Source: Deltaproteobacteria bacterium
GTDB lineage: Bacteria; Myxococcota; SpSt-1050
Assembly: GCA_026416535.1 (NCBI GenBank)
Contig: JAOAFA010000060.1
Span: forward strand, 1-64,000
Direction: 5' to 3'
DNA: 64,000 nt
Shown here: piece by piece, positions 1 through 9,560 of the stretch
Layout of the letters: each line of letters begins with the position of its first letter
How positions within the stretch are numbered: position 1 is the stretch's first letter
Translations under genes and position numbers: made by a program
The notes under the pieces: model-generated
Told to the model about the DNA's origin: nothing
Seen by the model: only the letters and a program-made list of their open reading frames with translations
Database searches by the model: none

Positions 1-2420
1 ATCTCAATCTGAGACCTGAGTTTCCCATTTACCTGAATTACCACCGGTATCTTTTCATCAATGGTATATTTATCCTCATAGCTGGGGAATGGAACTCTTG
101 ATATATCTTCATCACTGAAGATGTTTGAGAACAATTCTGATGCGAGGTGGGGGGCAAACGGGTATAACATCAGCAGAAAATTCCTAAGCAAGAATGAAAG
201 AAGCGGTATTTGTGTTTCCTTTCTATTCTTAATATCCCACCTAAAGGATGAGGCTGAATTATACATCTCCATTAGGGCAGCTATCGCCGTATTAAACTGC
301 CACTTCTCTTCTATGTCGGTGAGAACCCTCTTTATGGTCTTGTGCACAACTCTAAACAGGGTTGCCTCCTCTTCACTAAGTTTCGAATAATCTACATTGT
401 TGTACGCATCCCTCATCTCATTAAAACTTTCCTTAAAAGATACTGTAAAGTTGAAGATTCTATTTAGGAATCTAAATGAGCCCTCGATTCCTTGATCACT
501 CCATTCAAGGTCTTTTTCGGGTGGTGCAGCAAAAAGGGAAAATAGCCTTGCAGAGTCTGCACCATATCTTGCTACCATATCATCCGGGGATACTACATTA
601 CCCTTGGATTTACTCATCTTGAATCCGTCTTTATAGACAATTCCTTGGGTAAGTAATTTTGTCGCAGGTTCATCTATAGACAAAAGTCCGATATCCCTCA
701 TTGCCTTTGTGAAAAATCTGAAATACAGGAGGTGTAGTACGGCGTGTTCGGGTCCTCCTACGTAAATATCAATCGGCAACCAGTAATCTGCCCACTCTTT
801 ATCAAAGGGTGCTTTGTCATTGTGTGGTGATACATATCTTGCAAAGTACCATGCTGAGTCAACGAATGTATCCATTGTTTCAACTTCCCTTTGGGCAGGA
901 CCTGAACACGATGGACATTTGGTATTTACAAATTCAGGTACATGCGAAAGAGGTGCCTCATCCTTACCCGTTAGTGGAACATTTTCTGGTAGGACAACTG
1001 GTAGCTCGTCATAAGGCACAGGAACCTCCCCACACCTTTCACAATATACAATCGGAATAGGTGTTCCCCAATACCGCTGCCTTGAGAAACCCCAATCTCT
1101 GAGATGATAAGTAACAGCAGGTTCGCCAAGCCCTCTTTCCTTAAGATATTCAACAAGTCTAACCTTGCCTTCCTCGCTAGTAAGCCCGGAGAATTCTCCC
1201 GAGTTAATCATAATCCCGTGCTCTTCAAATGCCCTATCAAGTTTATCTCCCTCGGGGATATCTCCGTCCTTGGGTTTTATGACCGTCTTTATGGGGAGTC
1301 CATATTTTTTGGCAAATAGGAAGTCCCTTTGATCATGGGCCGGTACGCTCATAACGGCACCTGTCCCATAATCAGGCAAGACAAAGTTTGCGATGTAGAT
1401 AGGGATCTGACGCTTTGTAAAAGGGTTTATTGCGTATGCCCCTGTAAACACCCCTTCCTTTTCACTAGCCACATTTGTGCGTTCAATTCTGTCCGTCATT
1501 TTTACTTTCTCAACGAAGTCTCTCACCTCTTTTTTTCTATCCTCTCTGACAATACTCTCAACAATGGGATGTTCCGGAGCTAATACAAGATATGTAGCAC
1601 CAAATATAGTATCAATCCTTGTTGTAAATACTCTTATGCTTTGCTTACTCTTCTCTCTCTTTGTCTGGACACCAACAGGTCTCGAACACTCAATACACTC
1701 AATACCTTCTGCGACCTCAAAGTCAACATATGCACCTTCGGATCTTCCAATCCAATTTTTCTGCATTAATTTAACTCTATCAGGCCACCCTTCAAGCCTC
1801 TCAATATCCCTCAACAGCTCCTCAGCATATTTAGTAATCCTAAATGCCCATTCCATAACCTCTTTTTGTGTAACCATAGTGTCACATCTCCAGCACCTTT
1901 GTTCGATGACCTGTTCATTTGCAAGAACTGTTTTACATGAGGGACAGTAATTAACTAGCGATCTCTTCTTGTACACAAGGCCTTTTTCATAGAACTTCAA
2001 AAATAGATATTGGTTCCATTTGTAATACTCGGGCTTATAAGTAGCAATCTCTCTTTCCCAGTCATAGGAAAGACCGAGCATCTTCATTTGCTTCTTGACA
2101 TTGGCTATATTTTCAGGTGTCCTTACCTGAGGCATGATGCCCTCTTTAATGGCGGCATTTTCAGCGGGCAGCCCTAATGAATCCCAACCCATTGGATGCA
2201 GTACATTAAACCCTTTCATTCTATAGAAACGAGCTAGCAAATCGCCTATTACGTAGCATCTGACGTGTCCCATGTGTAAGTTGCCAGATGGGTATGGGAA
2301 CATCTCAAGGATATACATCTTTTTAAGGCCTTTATCATTCTTAGCTCTGAAAGATGAATTTTCCTCCCATATCTTTTGCCACTTCCTTTCTATATCTTGA
2401 GCTTTATATGCCATCTCCAT
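1..2420 (-). CDS. leuS: Leucyl-tRNA synthetase (partial, C-terminus beyond window)
   Basis: Class I aminoacyl-tRNA synthetase that charges tRNA-Leu in the cytoplasm. Translating the minus strand from 2420 gives an uninterrupted frame to the left edge (about 806 codons). It has the HIGH-type motif HMGH near residue 45, a Zn-ribbon with two CxxC pairs (YCPSC, RCWRC), the CP1 editing domain with GTGAVMSVPAHD, and KMSKSKGN near residue 600. The visible end reads VQVNGKLR, typical of the LeuRS C-terminal region, so perhaps 20-60 residues are missing. The ATG at 2420 was chosen because AAAGGAG precedes it at good spacing; an in-frame ATG at 2414 is the alternative. A sigma70-like promoter lies upstream. 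Confidence 0.97.
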   Translation of the reverse strand, partial: MEMAYKAQDIERKWQKIWEENSSFRAKNDKGLKKMYILEMFPYPSGNLHMGHVRCYVIGDLLARFYRMKGFNVLHPMGWDSLGLPAENAAIKEGIMPQVRTPENIANVKKQMKMLGLSYDWEREIATYKPEYYKWNQYLFLKFYEKGLVYKKRSLVNYCPSCKTVLANEQVIEQRCWRCDTMVTQKEVMEWAFRITKYAEELLRDIERLEGWPDRVKLMQKNWIGRSEGAYVDFEVAEGIECIECSRPVGVQTKREKSKQSIRVFTTRIDTIFGATYLVLAPEHPIVESIVREDRKKEVRDFVEKVKMTDRIERTNVASEKEGVFTGAYAINPFTKRQIPIYIANFVLPDYGTGAVMSVPAHDQRDFLFAKKYGLPIKTVIKPKDGDIPEGDKLDRAFEEHGIMINSGEFSGLTSEEGKVRLVEYLKERGLGEPAVTYHLRDWGFSRQRYWGTPIPIVYCERCGEVPVPYDELPVVLPENVPLTGKDEAPLSHVPEFVNTKCPSCSGPAQREVETMDTFVDSAWYFARYVSPHNDKAPFDKEWADYWLPIDIYVGGPEHAVLHLLYFRFFTKAMRDIGLLSIDEPATKLLTQGIVYKDGFKMSKSKGNVVSPDDMVARYGADSARLFSLFAAPPEKDLEWSDQGIEGSFRFLNRIFNFTVSFKESFNEMRDAYNNVDYSKLSEEEATLFRVVHKTIKRVLTDIEEKWQFNTAIAALMEMYNSASSFRWDIKNRKETQIPLLSFLLRNFLLMLYPFAPHLASELFSNIFSDEDISRVPFPSYEDKYTIDEKIPVVIQVNGKLRSQIE

Positions 2421-2441
2421 ACAATCCTCTCCTTTAATTGG

Positions 2442-2455
2442 TAAGGATATCCTTA
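2442..2455. promoter_or_regulatory. 14-bp palindrome in the leuS leader
   Basis: TAAGGATATCCTTA is a perfect palindrome lying between the putative leuS promoter and its ribosome-binding site, about 7-20 nt after the expected start of transcription. It could be an operator or simply chance in AT-rich DNA. No T-box or leader peptide was recognised. Confidence 0.25.
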
Positions 2456-2468
2456 GTAAGGCGTGAAT

Positions 2469-2497
2469 TTATTAACATTAAAAGTTATTTATTTCAA
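2469..2497 (-). promoter_or_regulatory. Putative sigma70 promoter of leuS
   Basis: On the minus strand TTGAAA (-35) is followed after exactly 17 nt by TAATAA (-10), giving an expected transcript start near 2462 and a leader of about 40 nt. Confidence 0.45.
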
Positions 2498-2587
2498 CCC
2501 CATCTTGATTCTGAAAACGGTCAATCCCATTATCATAAATCCTCCTCCAATCACCTTCATTCCACATCTGAATAGATGTTCATAACT

Positions 2588-3010
2588 CTATTGCAGATAT
2601 AGTCCAAAAAGGCCTGTATCTGACTCTACCTTTCTAAGAAGTTTGACTGGCACTCTCATTATAAACAATTCCAATGTAACAGCTACTATAGCTCCTCCAA
2701 AATGACCTCCAAAGCATTTGTAATAGTGGTCAGAAATTGCGGAATGAATATGCAGTATATAATCATTCTCCGTTTTTACAATATTTCCGGAGAAAGAGAT
2801 AAGCTCCCAGTCACCTTTGAAAGACCTTATTGAATATTTACCTTTGCCCTTAAAGACTCTAAGTTCAACGTCTTTTAACATGCCGATGCCGGATAAGATA
2901 ACCCCGTTATCAAAATTTGCCTTTTTCAACGCTTTTTTAATCTCAGCAATGACATCTTCGCCTTTAAAAAGTCTTATTATCAGCAGATTTCCCCTTTTTT
3001 TATACTGCAT
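2588..3010 (-). CDS. PPC (DUF296) domain protein
   Basis: A 140-aa protein matching the single-domain PPC/DUF296 family, a trimeric plant-and-prokaryote-conserved fold called 'DNA-binding' in annotations although bacterial roles are unclear. Visible family marks are GVILSGIGML near residue 40, the HIHSAISD segment, GGHFGGA (the usual GGH metal/ligand site) and the closing TGLFGL. It starts at the base next to the stop of the upstream PAP2 gene, with GGAGG just before its ATG, so the two are probably co-transcribed. The link to the phosphatases is by position only. Confidence 0.82.
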   Translation of the reverse strand: MQYKKRGNLLIIRLFKGEDVIAEIKKALKKANFDNGVILSGIGMLKDVELRVFKGKGKYSIRSFKGDWELISFSGNIVKTENDYILHIHSAISDHYYKCFGGHFGGAIVAVTLELFIMRVPVKLLRKVESDTGLFGLYLQ

Positions 3011-3967
3011 TTATTCCTCCTTTTTTAATAATCTATTTCTATTTTTCAACCAGAATTTCACCCCGAATATCGATATTATAGAACCCATTATTGCTACAAG
3101 CCATCCTGCAAAGATGTCGACTACCCAATGGTGTCTTAGGTAGACAGTGGAGAACCAAAGTCCAACAGTGAGAGGTGTCACAACCCAAAAGAAGAGCATT
3201 CCCTTAGGTAGTTCCCTTCTATATCTGTATGCGAAGATTATTGAAAGTGTTGACAACCCTACATGGAGGCTTGGAAAGGCACCAAGCATTACAGCTGCTG
3301 CCTTGTCCCACTGAGACTGTAGAAAATTGTGTAGAAATATACTCGGGAGAGGTGCTTCATAGGTAAGTGTAAATCTGGGTGGCGCAGCCGGAAATATAAC
3401 ATATCCAATATATCCGATATACAATGTAGATATCATAGCCGTCGAGACCTCATAAAACCCCTTTTGATTCTTCATGAGATAGAGTGTAAACCATACCGAG
3501 AGTGGTAAAATAAAGTATAATGCATAATTGATAGCCATTATATCCACTAAAACTGGATGGGTATATTTTTCAAGCCACACAGTAGGTTGAATACCACCAA
3601 ATATTGCTGCATCCATCTCAGCGAGCTTCCACTCGATGGTCTTATTCTCCATTAGAGCTGTCTTATCTTTAAGGTTTTCATAAACCAGAATCATCAGAAT
3701 TAATGGTAGCCAGTCTCGTAAAACCTTTGCCGATTCTTTTATTACAGTTATTATATCAAAAAATGAGGTAAGTTTGTTTTTTATGGTCTTGTAGAGGACT
3801 GTCCAGATAAATACTATTGAAGCACCTATTGCAGGGAGGACAATAGAGCCATCCACCCATTTTAGAGAGCCTCCATACTTTACGATGATCGAGGCCAATA
3901 AGAGTCCAAATATGGTTAGGAATAAAAAGTCTGGTGGAATGAGAAATATCTTGCGAAGAATATTCAT
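3011..3967 (-). CDS. PAP2-superfamily membrane phosphatase (PAP2_3 type)
   Basis: An integral membrane protein of 318 aa with about six hydrophobic segments. It carries the two C-terminal phosphatase signatures of the PAP2_3 (inositolphosphorylceramide-synthase/aureobasidin-resistance-like) branch: GAFPSLHVGLS, and RHHWVVDIFAGW containing the catalytic His and Asp. The family hydrolyses or transfers lipid-linked phosphates at the membrane; the substrate here is unknown. A PAAPPRF motif precedes the active site. GGAG lies 6 nt before the ATG at 3967, preferred over a TTG one codon upstream. It is a paralogue of the gene directly upstream (4044-5060) and adjoins the PPC gene downstream. Confidence 0.85.
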   Translation of the reverse strand: MNILRKIFLIPPDFLFLTIFGLLLASIIVKYGGSLKWVDGSIVLPAIGASIVFIWTVLYKTIKNKLTSFFDIITVIKESAKVLRDWLPLILMILVYENLKDKTALMENKTIEWKLAEMDAAIFGGIQPTVWLEKYTHPVLVDIMAINYALYFILPLSVWFTLYLMKNQKGFYEVSTAMISTLYIGYIGYVIFPAAPPRFTLTYEAPLPSIFLHNFLQSQWDKAAAVMLGAFPSLHVGLSTLSIIFAYRYRRELPKGMLFFWVVTPLTVGLWFSTVYLRHHWVVDIFAGWLVAIMGSIISIFGVKFWLKNRNRLLKKEE

Positions 3968-4043
3968 CAACTACTCCGTAAAATCACGGTTAAATAGATT
4001 TATTTTAGAGATTATGCAAGCAAAATCCAGAAAGCGATAAATA

Positions 4044-5060
4044 TTACTTGATATCAGTTGATACTTCAGGTCTTTTACCTGTTTTACGATAATAGTACCA
4101 TCTTATAAACATGGGTGCCACATTAACACAAATAATCGCGAGTATCCAACCCGCGAAGACATCTACTACCCAGTGATAGCGTAGATACACAGTGGAGATC
4201 CAAAGACTAACAACAAGTGGAAGCGCCAGATAGAATATTATCTTTCCACCTTTATAAAAATTTTTAAACCTATAAAAATATACAAGAGTGATAGTGCTCA
4301 TAGCAGTGTGAAGAGAAGGAAAACAGTCTCTCTTTACTGATTCAATGGAGTTCCACGCCCTCGCACCTGCTTCGGTTATATAACCTGTTAGAGGTATGGT
4401 ATATTCATCTGCAAGAAAATACCTTGGTCCTACTGCTGGAACAGTTACATATCCAATGAAACCCACTACTACACAGATGACAAAGGATAATGCGACCTCC
4501 CGAAACTTGAATAAATCGCCTTTTGAATATATAAGACCTAGGATAGTTGCGGGATAAAAAAAATATAGACCATAGGCGAAGGTCATATAATCATTCAAAA
4601 GGGGATGAACAAACCTCTGAAGCCATATAGTGGGTTGGACACCAAAAATTAACAAATCCAACTCTGCTAATTCTTTATCTAATGTCTCCGGGTGAATTAG
4701 GTCTGTAAGATCATGAAGGTTTTCATATATAAGAATTATTAATAGCAGTGGAAACCAATCCCTGGCCATATTGAGTGTAAGAGTAATGAGCTCTTTTACT
4801 TTTTCTTTTTGCCCCGACAAGATCAACCTTACTCTTGCAAGGATTCCAAAGAACAAAAGTCCACAAAAGACTACAAGGGGAACTACTACACTCTTCTTAA
4901 CAGGTGTAAATTTCCTGTTTCCATACACTAGGCTTAGAATAACTAGGACGGCAATCAAAATAAATAAGAATATTAGATCTGGTCCTAGATAAAAAGTTGT
5001 TTTATCAAATAAATCGTAAATGCGTTCATAGAAACGTTTTTTACTTCTACCACTCTCCAT
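4044..5060 (-). CDS. PAP2-superfamily membrane phosphatase, tandem paralogue
   Basis: A 338-aa multi-pass protein with the same architecture as its downstream neighbour. It has a hydrophobic N-terminal half, FGVQPTIWLQRFVHP matching FGGIQPTVWLEKYTHP in the other copy, PAVGPRYF, FPSLHTAMST and RYHWVVDVFAGW. It therefore keeps the PSLH and H...D phosphatase residues. The N-terminus is basic (SKKRFYER). No clear Shine-Dalgarno sequence precedes the ATG. About 75 nt separate it from the second copy. It probably acts on a membrane lipid phosphate or diphosphate; the substrate cannot be told from sequence. Confidence 0.85.
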   Translation of the reverse strand: MESGRSKKRFYERIYDLFDKTTFYLGPDLIFLFILIAVLVILSLVYGNRKFTPVKKSVVVPLVVFCGLLFFGILARVRLILSGQKEKVKELITLTLNMARDWFPLLLIILIYENLHDLTDLIHPETLDKELAELDLLIFGVQPTIWLQRFVHPLLNDYMTFAYGLYFFYPATILGLIYSKGDLFKFREVALSFVICVVVGFIGYVTVPAVGPRYFLADEYTIPLTGYITEAGARAWNSIESVKRDCFPSLHTAMSTITLVYFYRFKNFYKGGKIIFYLALPLVVSLWISTVYLRYHWVVDVFAGWILAIICVNVAPMFIRWYYYRKTGKRPEVSTDIK

Positions 5061-5654
5061 AAAAAATGGTTATCTACTAACATTTTGAATTACCTATTGC
5101 AATAACTTTTGAACTTTATATGCCTATTTACTCGGATATTCGCGATATAGAGTTTTTTTACGTTGTTGAGGGGATATATGTAAAAATCCATGTAAAGAAA
5201 TTCCTCTATCACATTTAAACTTTGAAAGGGAGAGCAAAAGTGTTGAAAAGTTATTTGTGTTTATTTCGACTCAAGAAAGATGAATTTACATTTTATAGAA
5301 GAAAAAAATTGGTTCAAATAATAAAAATCCATACTAAGATTAATTTAAAACCTAACACCTCTGCTCTGGCCTAAAACCATTTATTGTCTATCGACCAAAG
5401 CTTAATCCAGACCATATGTTTATATGAGCAAATTTAGTGACATTTTAAACCAACTCCTATCTGAGGCATTGTCAATCTTTATCCAACGCAGAGCAGCTTT
5501 GTCCAAGAGTTATCTAACCGAATAGCATATCGAAGAATAAAGATGGACAACCTGATTTCTAGGATATGAATCTGCCCCCATAAAACCTTCATTAAGCGTA
5601 TGAATTTTAATTCCTTCAGACAGCGGTGAGTTTAATTATGTTATGTGGTTTTTT
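5061..5654. other. Intergenic stretch without a recognisable gene
   Basis: AT-rich DNA with stops in all frames. It contains GTGACATTTTAAAC at 5437-5450, which matches IS-end-like motifs near 39.6-40.05 kb, so it may hold a decayed insertion-sequence end. Nothing else is supportable. Confidence 0.3.
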
Positions 5655-6638
5655 CTATTTTTTTATTATAACCCTCAGACTTTTAATTACGTCACTTCCT
5701 TCAGTTCGGCACTTTGTTTCACCACGAATGCTTGAGATAAAATGTTGGTATGGATTAGTCTCATATACTGGTAATTTGCTTAGGAGCCTTATTGATTCTT
5801 TCTTTCCCCTTGTGTTTGTAAACTCTACTTTTTGTTCTGGGAGTTCAGACACGAATAGTACACCGTTTTCACCATATATAGTAGCCAAACATTCACTTCT
5901 GAACGACGTCCAGGAAGCCTCCACCGATAAGACAATATTTTCTTTCGTCTTTGCTATCAAGATACCATTATCTTCCACATCGCCTCTCTTGACCAGCTGA
6001 GTTGCCACATTGTACGATTCAATTATGTCATCATTTGTAAGATACCTAGCTAAATCAACCATGTGAATACCAAGATCCAATATGGCACCTCCTCCAGCGC
6101 GTTTTTTGTCAAAGAACCAATCACCTCTTTTTTCATCAGAGTCTGGTCCACTATGTGCAATCCTTAAGTTGATTGAATAAATCTTTCCAATTCCACCCTT
6201 AATTATAAAGTCTTTGGCGGTAATAAATGGAAGTGAAAATCTCTTGCTTTGGTTTATCATAAGGATCTTTCTTGACGCCTTTGCAAGGGCCACCATCTTT
6301 TTGGCACGACCCAGTGTAATAGCCATCGGCTTCTCTACAAACACATGATAACCATGTTTTAAAACCTCTATTGCTTGAATATCATGTAAATAATTTGGTG
6401 TCGCTATAGCCACAGCATCTAAGGGAACCACGTTTAGCATATCTCTCCAATCAGTGTATGCCCCTGGAATACCATATTTAGAGGTCAGGGATTTAACCTT
6501 TTCAGGAGTATTGCCACATATAGCCGAGATTTTGACACCGTTTATCTTTGAAAAATTGGGAAGGTAATCACTTTGGACAAATGATCCACTTCCTATTATG
6601 CCTAATCTTATGATCCTGTTGTTATCTGTATGGCTCAC
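5655..6638 (-). CDS. Gfo/Idh/MocA-family oxidoreductase
   Basis: A 327-aa NAD(P)-dependent dehydrogenase-like protein. The Rossmann motif GIIGSGSFVQSDYLP is near residue 13; VAIATPNYLHD and HVFVEKPMAITL (the EKP motif with catalytic-site Lys) follow, then the C-terminal alpha/beta domain with GGAILDLGIHMVDLARYL. Length is normal for the family. Substrates are usually sugars or sugar nucleotides and cannot be fixed here. The GTG start at 6638 is supported by AAGGAGG seven nt upstream. It stands alone, with non-coding DNA downstream. Confidence 0.9.
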   Translation of the reverse strand: MSHTDNNRIIRLGIIGSGSFVQSDYLPNFSKINGVKISAICGNTPEKVKSLTSKYGIPGAYTDWRDMLNVVPLDAVAIATPNYLHDIQAIEVLKHGYHVFVEKPMAITLGRAKKMVALAKASRKILMINQSKRFSLPFITAKDFIIKGGIGKIYSINLRIAHSGPDSDEKRGDWFFDKKRAGGGAILDLGIHMVDLARYLTNDDIIESYNVATQLVKRGDVEDNGILIAKTKENIVLSVEASWTSFRSECLATIYGENGVLFVSELPEQKVEFTNTRGKKESIRLLSKLPVYETNPYQHFISSIRGETKCRTEGSDVIKSLRVIIKK

Positions 6639-6703
6639 AAGAACCTCCTTGAGGGTAAATATTATACAGATAAATTCAAAAAAATCAAGTAATTAAGTGC
6701 TAG

Positions 6704-7711
6704 TTATGGAAATTTTTTGAGTGGAGATGCTGCAAAGAGCAGCACAATGGTTAGGAGATATGATAACAAAAGAAAATACCATCCAAGATCAATTGTGTTT
6801 TCATATACACTTGTCTCCTCAAATTTTGTTTTTTCTAATGCATCTAATATCTTATGAAATGTGTTTTTGAATTCTTCGTAATTTTTTGCCTCAAAAAATT
6901 TTCCACCTGTCTTATCTGCTATCTCTTTTAGCAAGGTTGGGTTAGTTGTAAATTCCACATTTTTATAGACAGTCCGTCCGAAAAAGTCTTTTCCCACAGG
7001 ATATGGAACAGGTCCCTCTCTGCCTATCATAATAGGGTATATTATGATTCCAAACTTTTTAGCCAATTCTGCAGCCTCTATAGGAGAGATATTACCTGCA
7101 TTGTTGTCTCCATCTGTCACAAGGAATATCACCTTAGTCTTTGACTGAGATTCTCTCAATCTATTTACAGCTACAGCGATGGCGTTTCCTATTGCCGTTC
7201 CATCCTCGATAACCCCTGTTCTTATTGGATCAATCAGAGATTTTAGTGCTTTATAGTCAAGTGTTAGAGGAGATTGTGTATATGCCTGTCGCGCAAATAC
7301 GACAAGTCCGATTCTATCATTTTTGCGTGAATCAATAAAATCTTTAAATACCTCTTTTGCAACTGTAATCCTATTCTTGGGATCAAAATCCAATGCCTCC
7401 ATTGAGGTAGAGCAATCTAACACTATCATTATGTCAATGCCTTCTGTAAAATATCTGAACTCACCCTTTACATACCTTGGCATAGCTGATGATATTGAAA
7501 GTAAGACTAGAATTATAATCTGCAAAATAAATGAATAATCATTTTTTTTGATACCGATTCCTTTTATACCTTTAATGCGTGACGCATACGGAAGTAGAAC
7601 TGCAGGCCTCCTCTTCTTAATTAACTTATACAATAATGGCGAAAACACAATTATTAGAATCGTAATCAGTAAAAAGTATGGATATTCAAATCTTATATTT
7701 AGTATATTCAT
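6704..7711 (-). CDS. Membrane-anchored VWA-domain protein (BatA/BatB type)
   Basis: A 335-aa Bat-family protein. N-terminal membrane segments (about residues 12-28 and 60-78) are followed by a von Willebrand A domain with an intact MIDAS: DCSTSM near residue 99, the central Thr region, and VTDGDNNAG. A C-terminal membrane helix ends the protein. Bat proteins are proposed to work with MoxR ATPases in envelope or stress functions ('aerotolerance'), but the mechanism is not settled. Its ATG overlaps the stop of the upstream gene (ATGA), and it is the last gene of the moxR operon. Only one VWA gene is present, whereas many bat loci have two. Confidence 0.9.
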   Translation of the reverse strand: MNILNIRFEYPYFLLITILIIVFSPLLYKLIKKRRPAVLLPYASRIKGIKGIGIKKNDYSFILQIIILVLLSISSAMPRYVKGEFRYFTEGIDIMIVLDCSTSMEALDFDPKNRITVAKEVFKDFIDSRKNDRIGLVVFARQAYTQSPLTLDYKALKSLIDPIRTGVIEDGTAIGNAIAVAVNRLRESQSKTKVIFLVTDGDNNAGNISPIEAAELAKKFGIIIYPIMIGREGPVPYPVGKDFFGRTVYKNVEFTTNPTLLKEIADKTGGKFFEAKNYEEFKNTFHKILDALEKTKFEETSVYENTIDLGWYFLLLSYLLTIVLLFAASPLKKFP

Positions 7712-8676
7712 GTTTTATTTATCTCAGCATCTGTTGAACTGGCAATTCGTCTAGCAGCTTTATCTATGATATTACGAACAATATTAAAATCTCTATATGC
7801 AGATTCTGCGCTCGGCACAAACTTTGCAAATTTAACTAGGTCAGCTACTGATAGAAAATCTTTCAATTCAGTAAGGTCTAGATTTGGTTGAGGATGATCC
7901 ATCAAATAAATCGTAAGTTCGTATGTTGTCATCTCAACAGCATTAAATCCGTAGAACCTCTCGATAAACCTTTTGAGTATCTCAGTTAGTCTGAGGTAGA
8001 GCTCCTTATACATAGATTTTGAGATTAGCCTCTCTTCTTCCACGAGTTTTAGGGCCAATATTGCCTCTTCATATGGATTTATGTGGACTTCAGAAATTTT
8101 GCTTTCTTCAGATACCTGTCTAACCGCATGCCTCTTCCTCATATATCTGAGAAGTAAATATACAAATACTGCTATTGCAATTGCGAGCGCAAGTATATAA
8201 AGTAATATATAGGTCCTTTCGTACACCTTTTCAGGGGGAAGTATATCTTTGAGCTTGGCCTCTTTCTCACTGTCGATTACTCCCTGAACATTTATTTTTA
8301 TCTCGGGTGTTGTTAAGAACCCCTCGTCATCAGCAAATCCGGCATCTATTGAGGTCTGTATTTGAACTGGTTTTATAAAAACTTCCCCAAGTTCAAGGGG
8401 TATTAGGACAAAGGTGTAAGTATCGCTTATCTGCCCATCACCCTTTTCAGATTTTAAATCCTTTCTTAGGATCTTGAATTTTTCAAATTCCACATTGTCT
8501 TGAATCTTGCAATAATCACCCTCTTTATATTTTAACACAACGGTAAGTTGAATCTCGTCACCAACAATCACAGAACTCTTATCTACTCGCGCATTTATAA
8601 TGCAATCCGCGTAACTCTCTTCGATAGATAAGAACAAAAAAAGACACAAGAAGGTAAATTTCAAAGAGTTAAACAT
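7708..8676 (-). CDS. BatD-like periplasmic/membrane protein of the MoxR operon
   Basis: A 322-aa protein with an N-terminal signal peptide (about 1-23) and a beta-rich extracytoplasmic region whose opening resembles BatD (ARVDKSSVIVGDEIQLTV). A single transmembrane helix lies near 155-178, followed by a cytoplasmic helical tail. I infer BatD-like from this architecture and from its place between DUF58 and VWA genes. Family members are thought to assemble with the VWA proteins at the inner membrane. It starts one base after the DUF58 stop and overlaps the next gene by 4 bp, so translation is probably coupled. Confidence 0.75.
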   Translation of the reverse strand: MFNSLKFTFLCLFLFLSIEESYADCIINARVDKSSVIVGDEIQLTVVLKYKEGDYCKIQDNVEFEKFKILRKDLKSEKGDGQISDTYTFVLIPLELGEVFIKPVQIQTSIDAGFADDEGFLTTPEIKINVQGVIDSEKEAKLKDILPPEKVYERTYILLYILALAIAIAVFVYLLLRYMRKRHAVRQVSEESKISEVHINPYEEAILALKLVEEERLISKSMYKELYLRLTEILKRFIERFYGFNAVEMTTYELTIYLMDHPQPNLDLTELKDFLSVADLVKFAKFVPSAESAYRDFNIVRNIIDKAARRIASSTDAEINKT

Positions 8677-8677
8677 C

Positions 8678-9559
8678 TTATCTTACATTCCTCTTCTGTC
8701 TCATCTTAAAAAACTTTGTAAGTGGTGCTATATAATCTTGTGATATGTCTACCTCTAGGTAATCAATGTCATTTTTTTTGAAGATATCGGAAATCTTGGT
8801 AGAGAAGTCCTGATAAAACCTCTTTATGTATTGGCTATTTTGGTACCGCATAACATCTATTATATATTCATCGTCGCTTTCGGGATCTCTAACAGTTAGG
8901 TAAAATGGGAGATTAACACCTGTCTCATAGGGATCTATTAATCTTATTGCAATGAGATCGTGTTTTTTGGATACAATTGAGATGCTCTTCTCAAAGCCGC
9001 TGTCTATAAAGTCGCTTAATAAAAAAATCACTGATCTTCTTTTAAGTGTGTTTAAAGTATACCTCAGTGCATTATCGATGCCTGTTTTAAAACTCTGAGG
9101 TTTGTGTGACATTATCTCAGAGATTATTGATAAGACATGTTTGCGTCCCTTTTTTGGTGGAATATATCTTTCAATCTTATCAGAAAACAGGATGGCACCA
9201 ACTTTATCTTTATTATCTATAGCAGAAAATGCGAGAATAGAGGATATCTCGGCAATTATCTCTGACTTCAAAGAAGATGCTGAACCAAATAGGGTAGAAC
9301 CAGAGACATCAGCAATTATGAAGACCGTTAACTCTCTTTCCTCCACAAATCTCTTAACAAAAAGGGAATTTTGTCTCGCGGAGACATTCCAGTCAACAAA
9401 TCTTATCTCATCTCCAACTATATATGGTCTTACTTCAGAAAACTCTATTCCTTGTCCTTTAAAAACAGAGTGATATTGTCCCGAGAAAGTCTCACTAACT
9501 GCCTTCTTTGTAGATATCTCTATTTTCCGTATCTTTTTTAGAAGTTCTATCGTCAACAT
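8678..9559 (-). CDS. DUF58 domain protein
   Basis: A 293-aa soluble DUF58 protein. The hallmark YHSVFKGQGIEFSEVRPY followed by GDEIRFVDWNVSAR is at residues 28-63. A degenerate VWA-like half follows (FIIADVSGSTLFG; later SVIFLLSDF). DUF58 genes are nearly always next to moxR and bat genes, as here, and may serve as clients or partners of the MoxR chaperone. It is separated by one base from moxR upstream and from the BatD-like gene downstream. Confidence 0.9.
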   Translation of the reverse strand: MLTIELLKKIRKIEISTKKAVSETFSGQYHSVFKGQGIEFSEVRPYIVGDEIRFVDWNVSARQNSLFVKRFVEERELTVFIIADVSGSTLFGSASSLKSEIIAEISSILAFSAIDNKDKVGAILFSDKIERYIPPKKGRKHVLSIISEIMSHKPQSFKTGIDNALRYTLNTLKRRSVIFLLSDFIDSGFEKSISIVSKKHDLIAIRLIDPYETGVNLPFYLTVRDPESDDEYIIDVMRYQNSQYIKRFYQDFSTKISDIFKKNDIDYLEVDISQDYIAPLTKFFKMRQKRNVR

Positions 9560-9560
9560 A

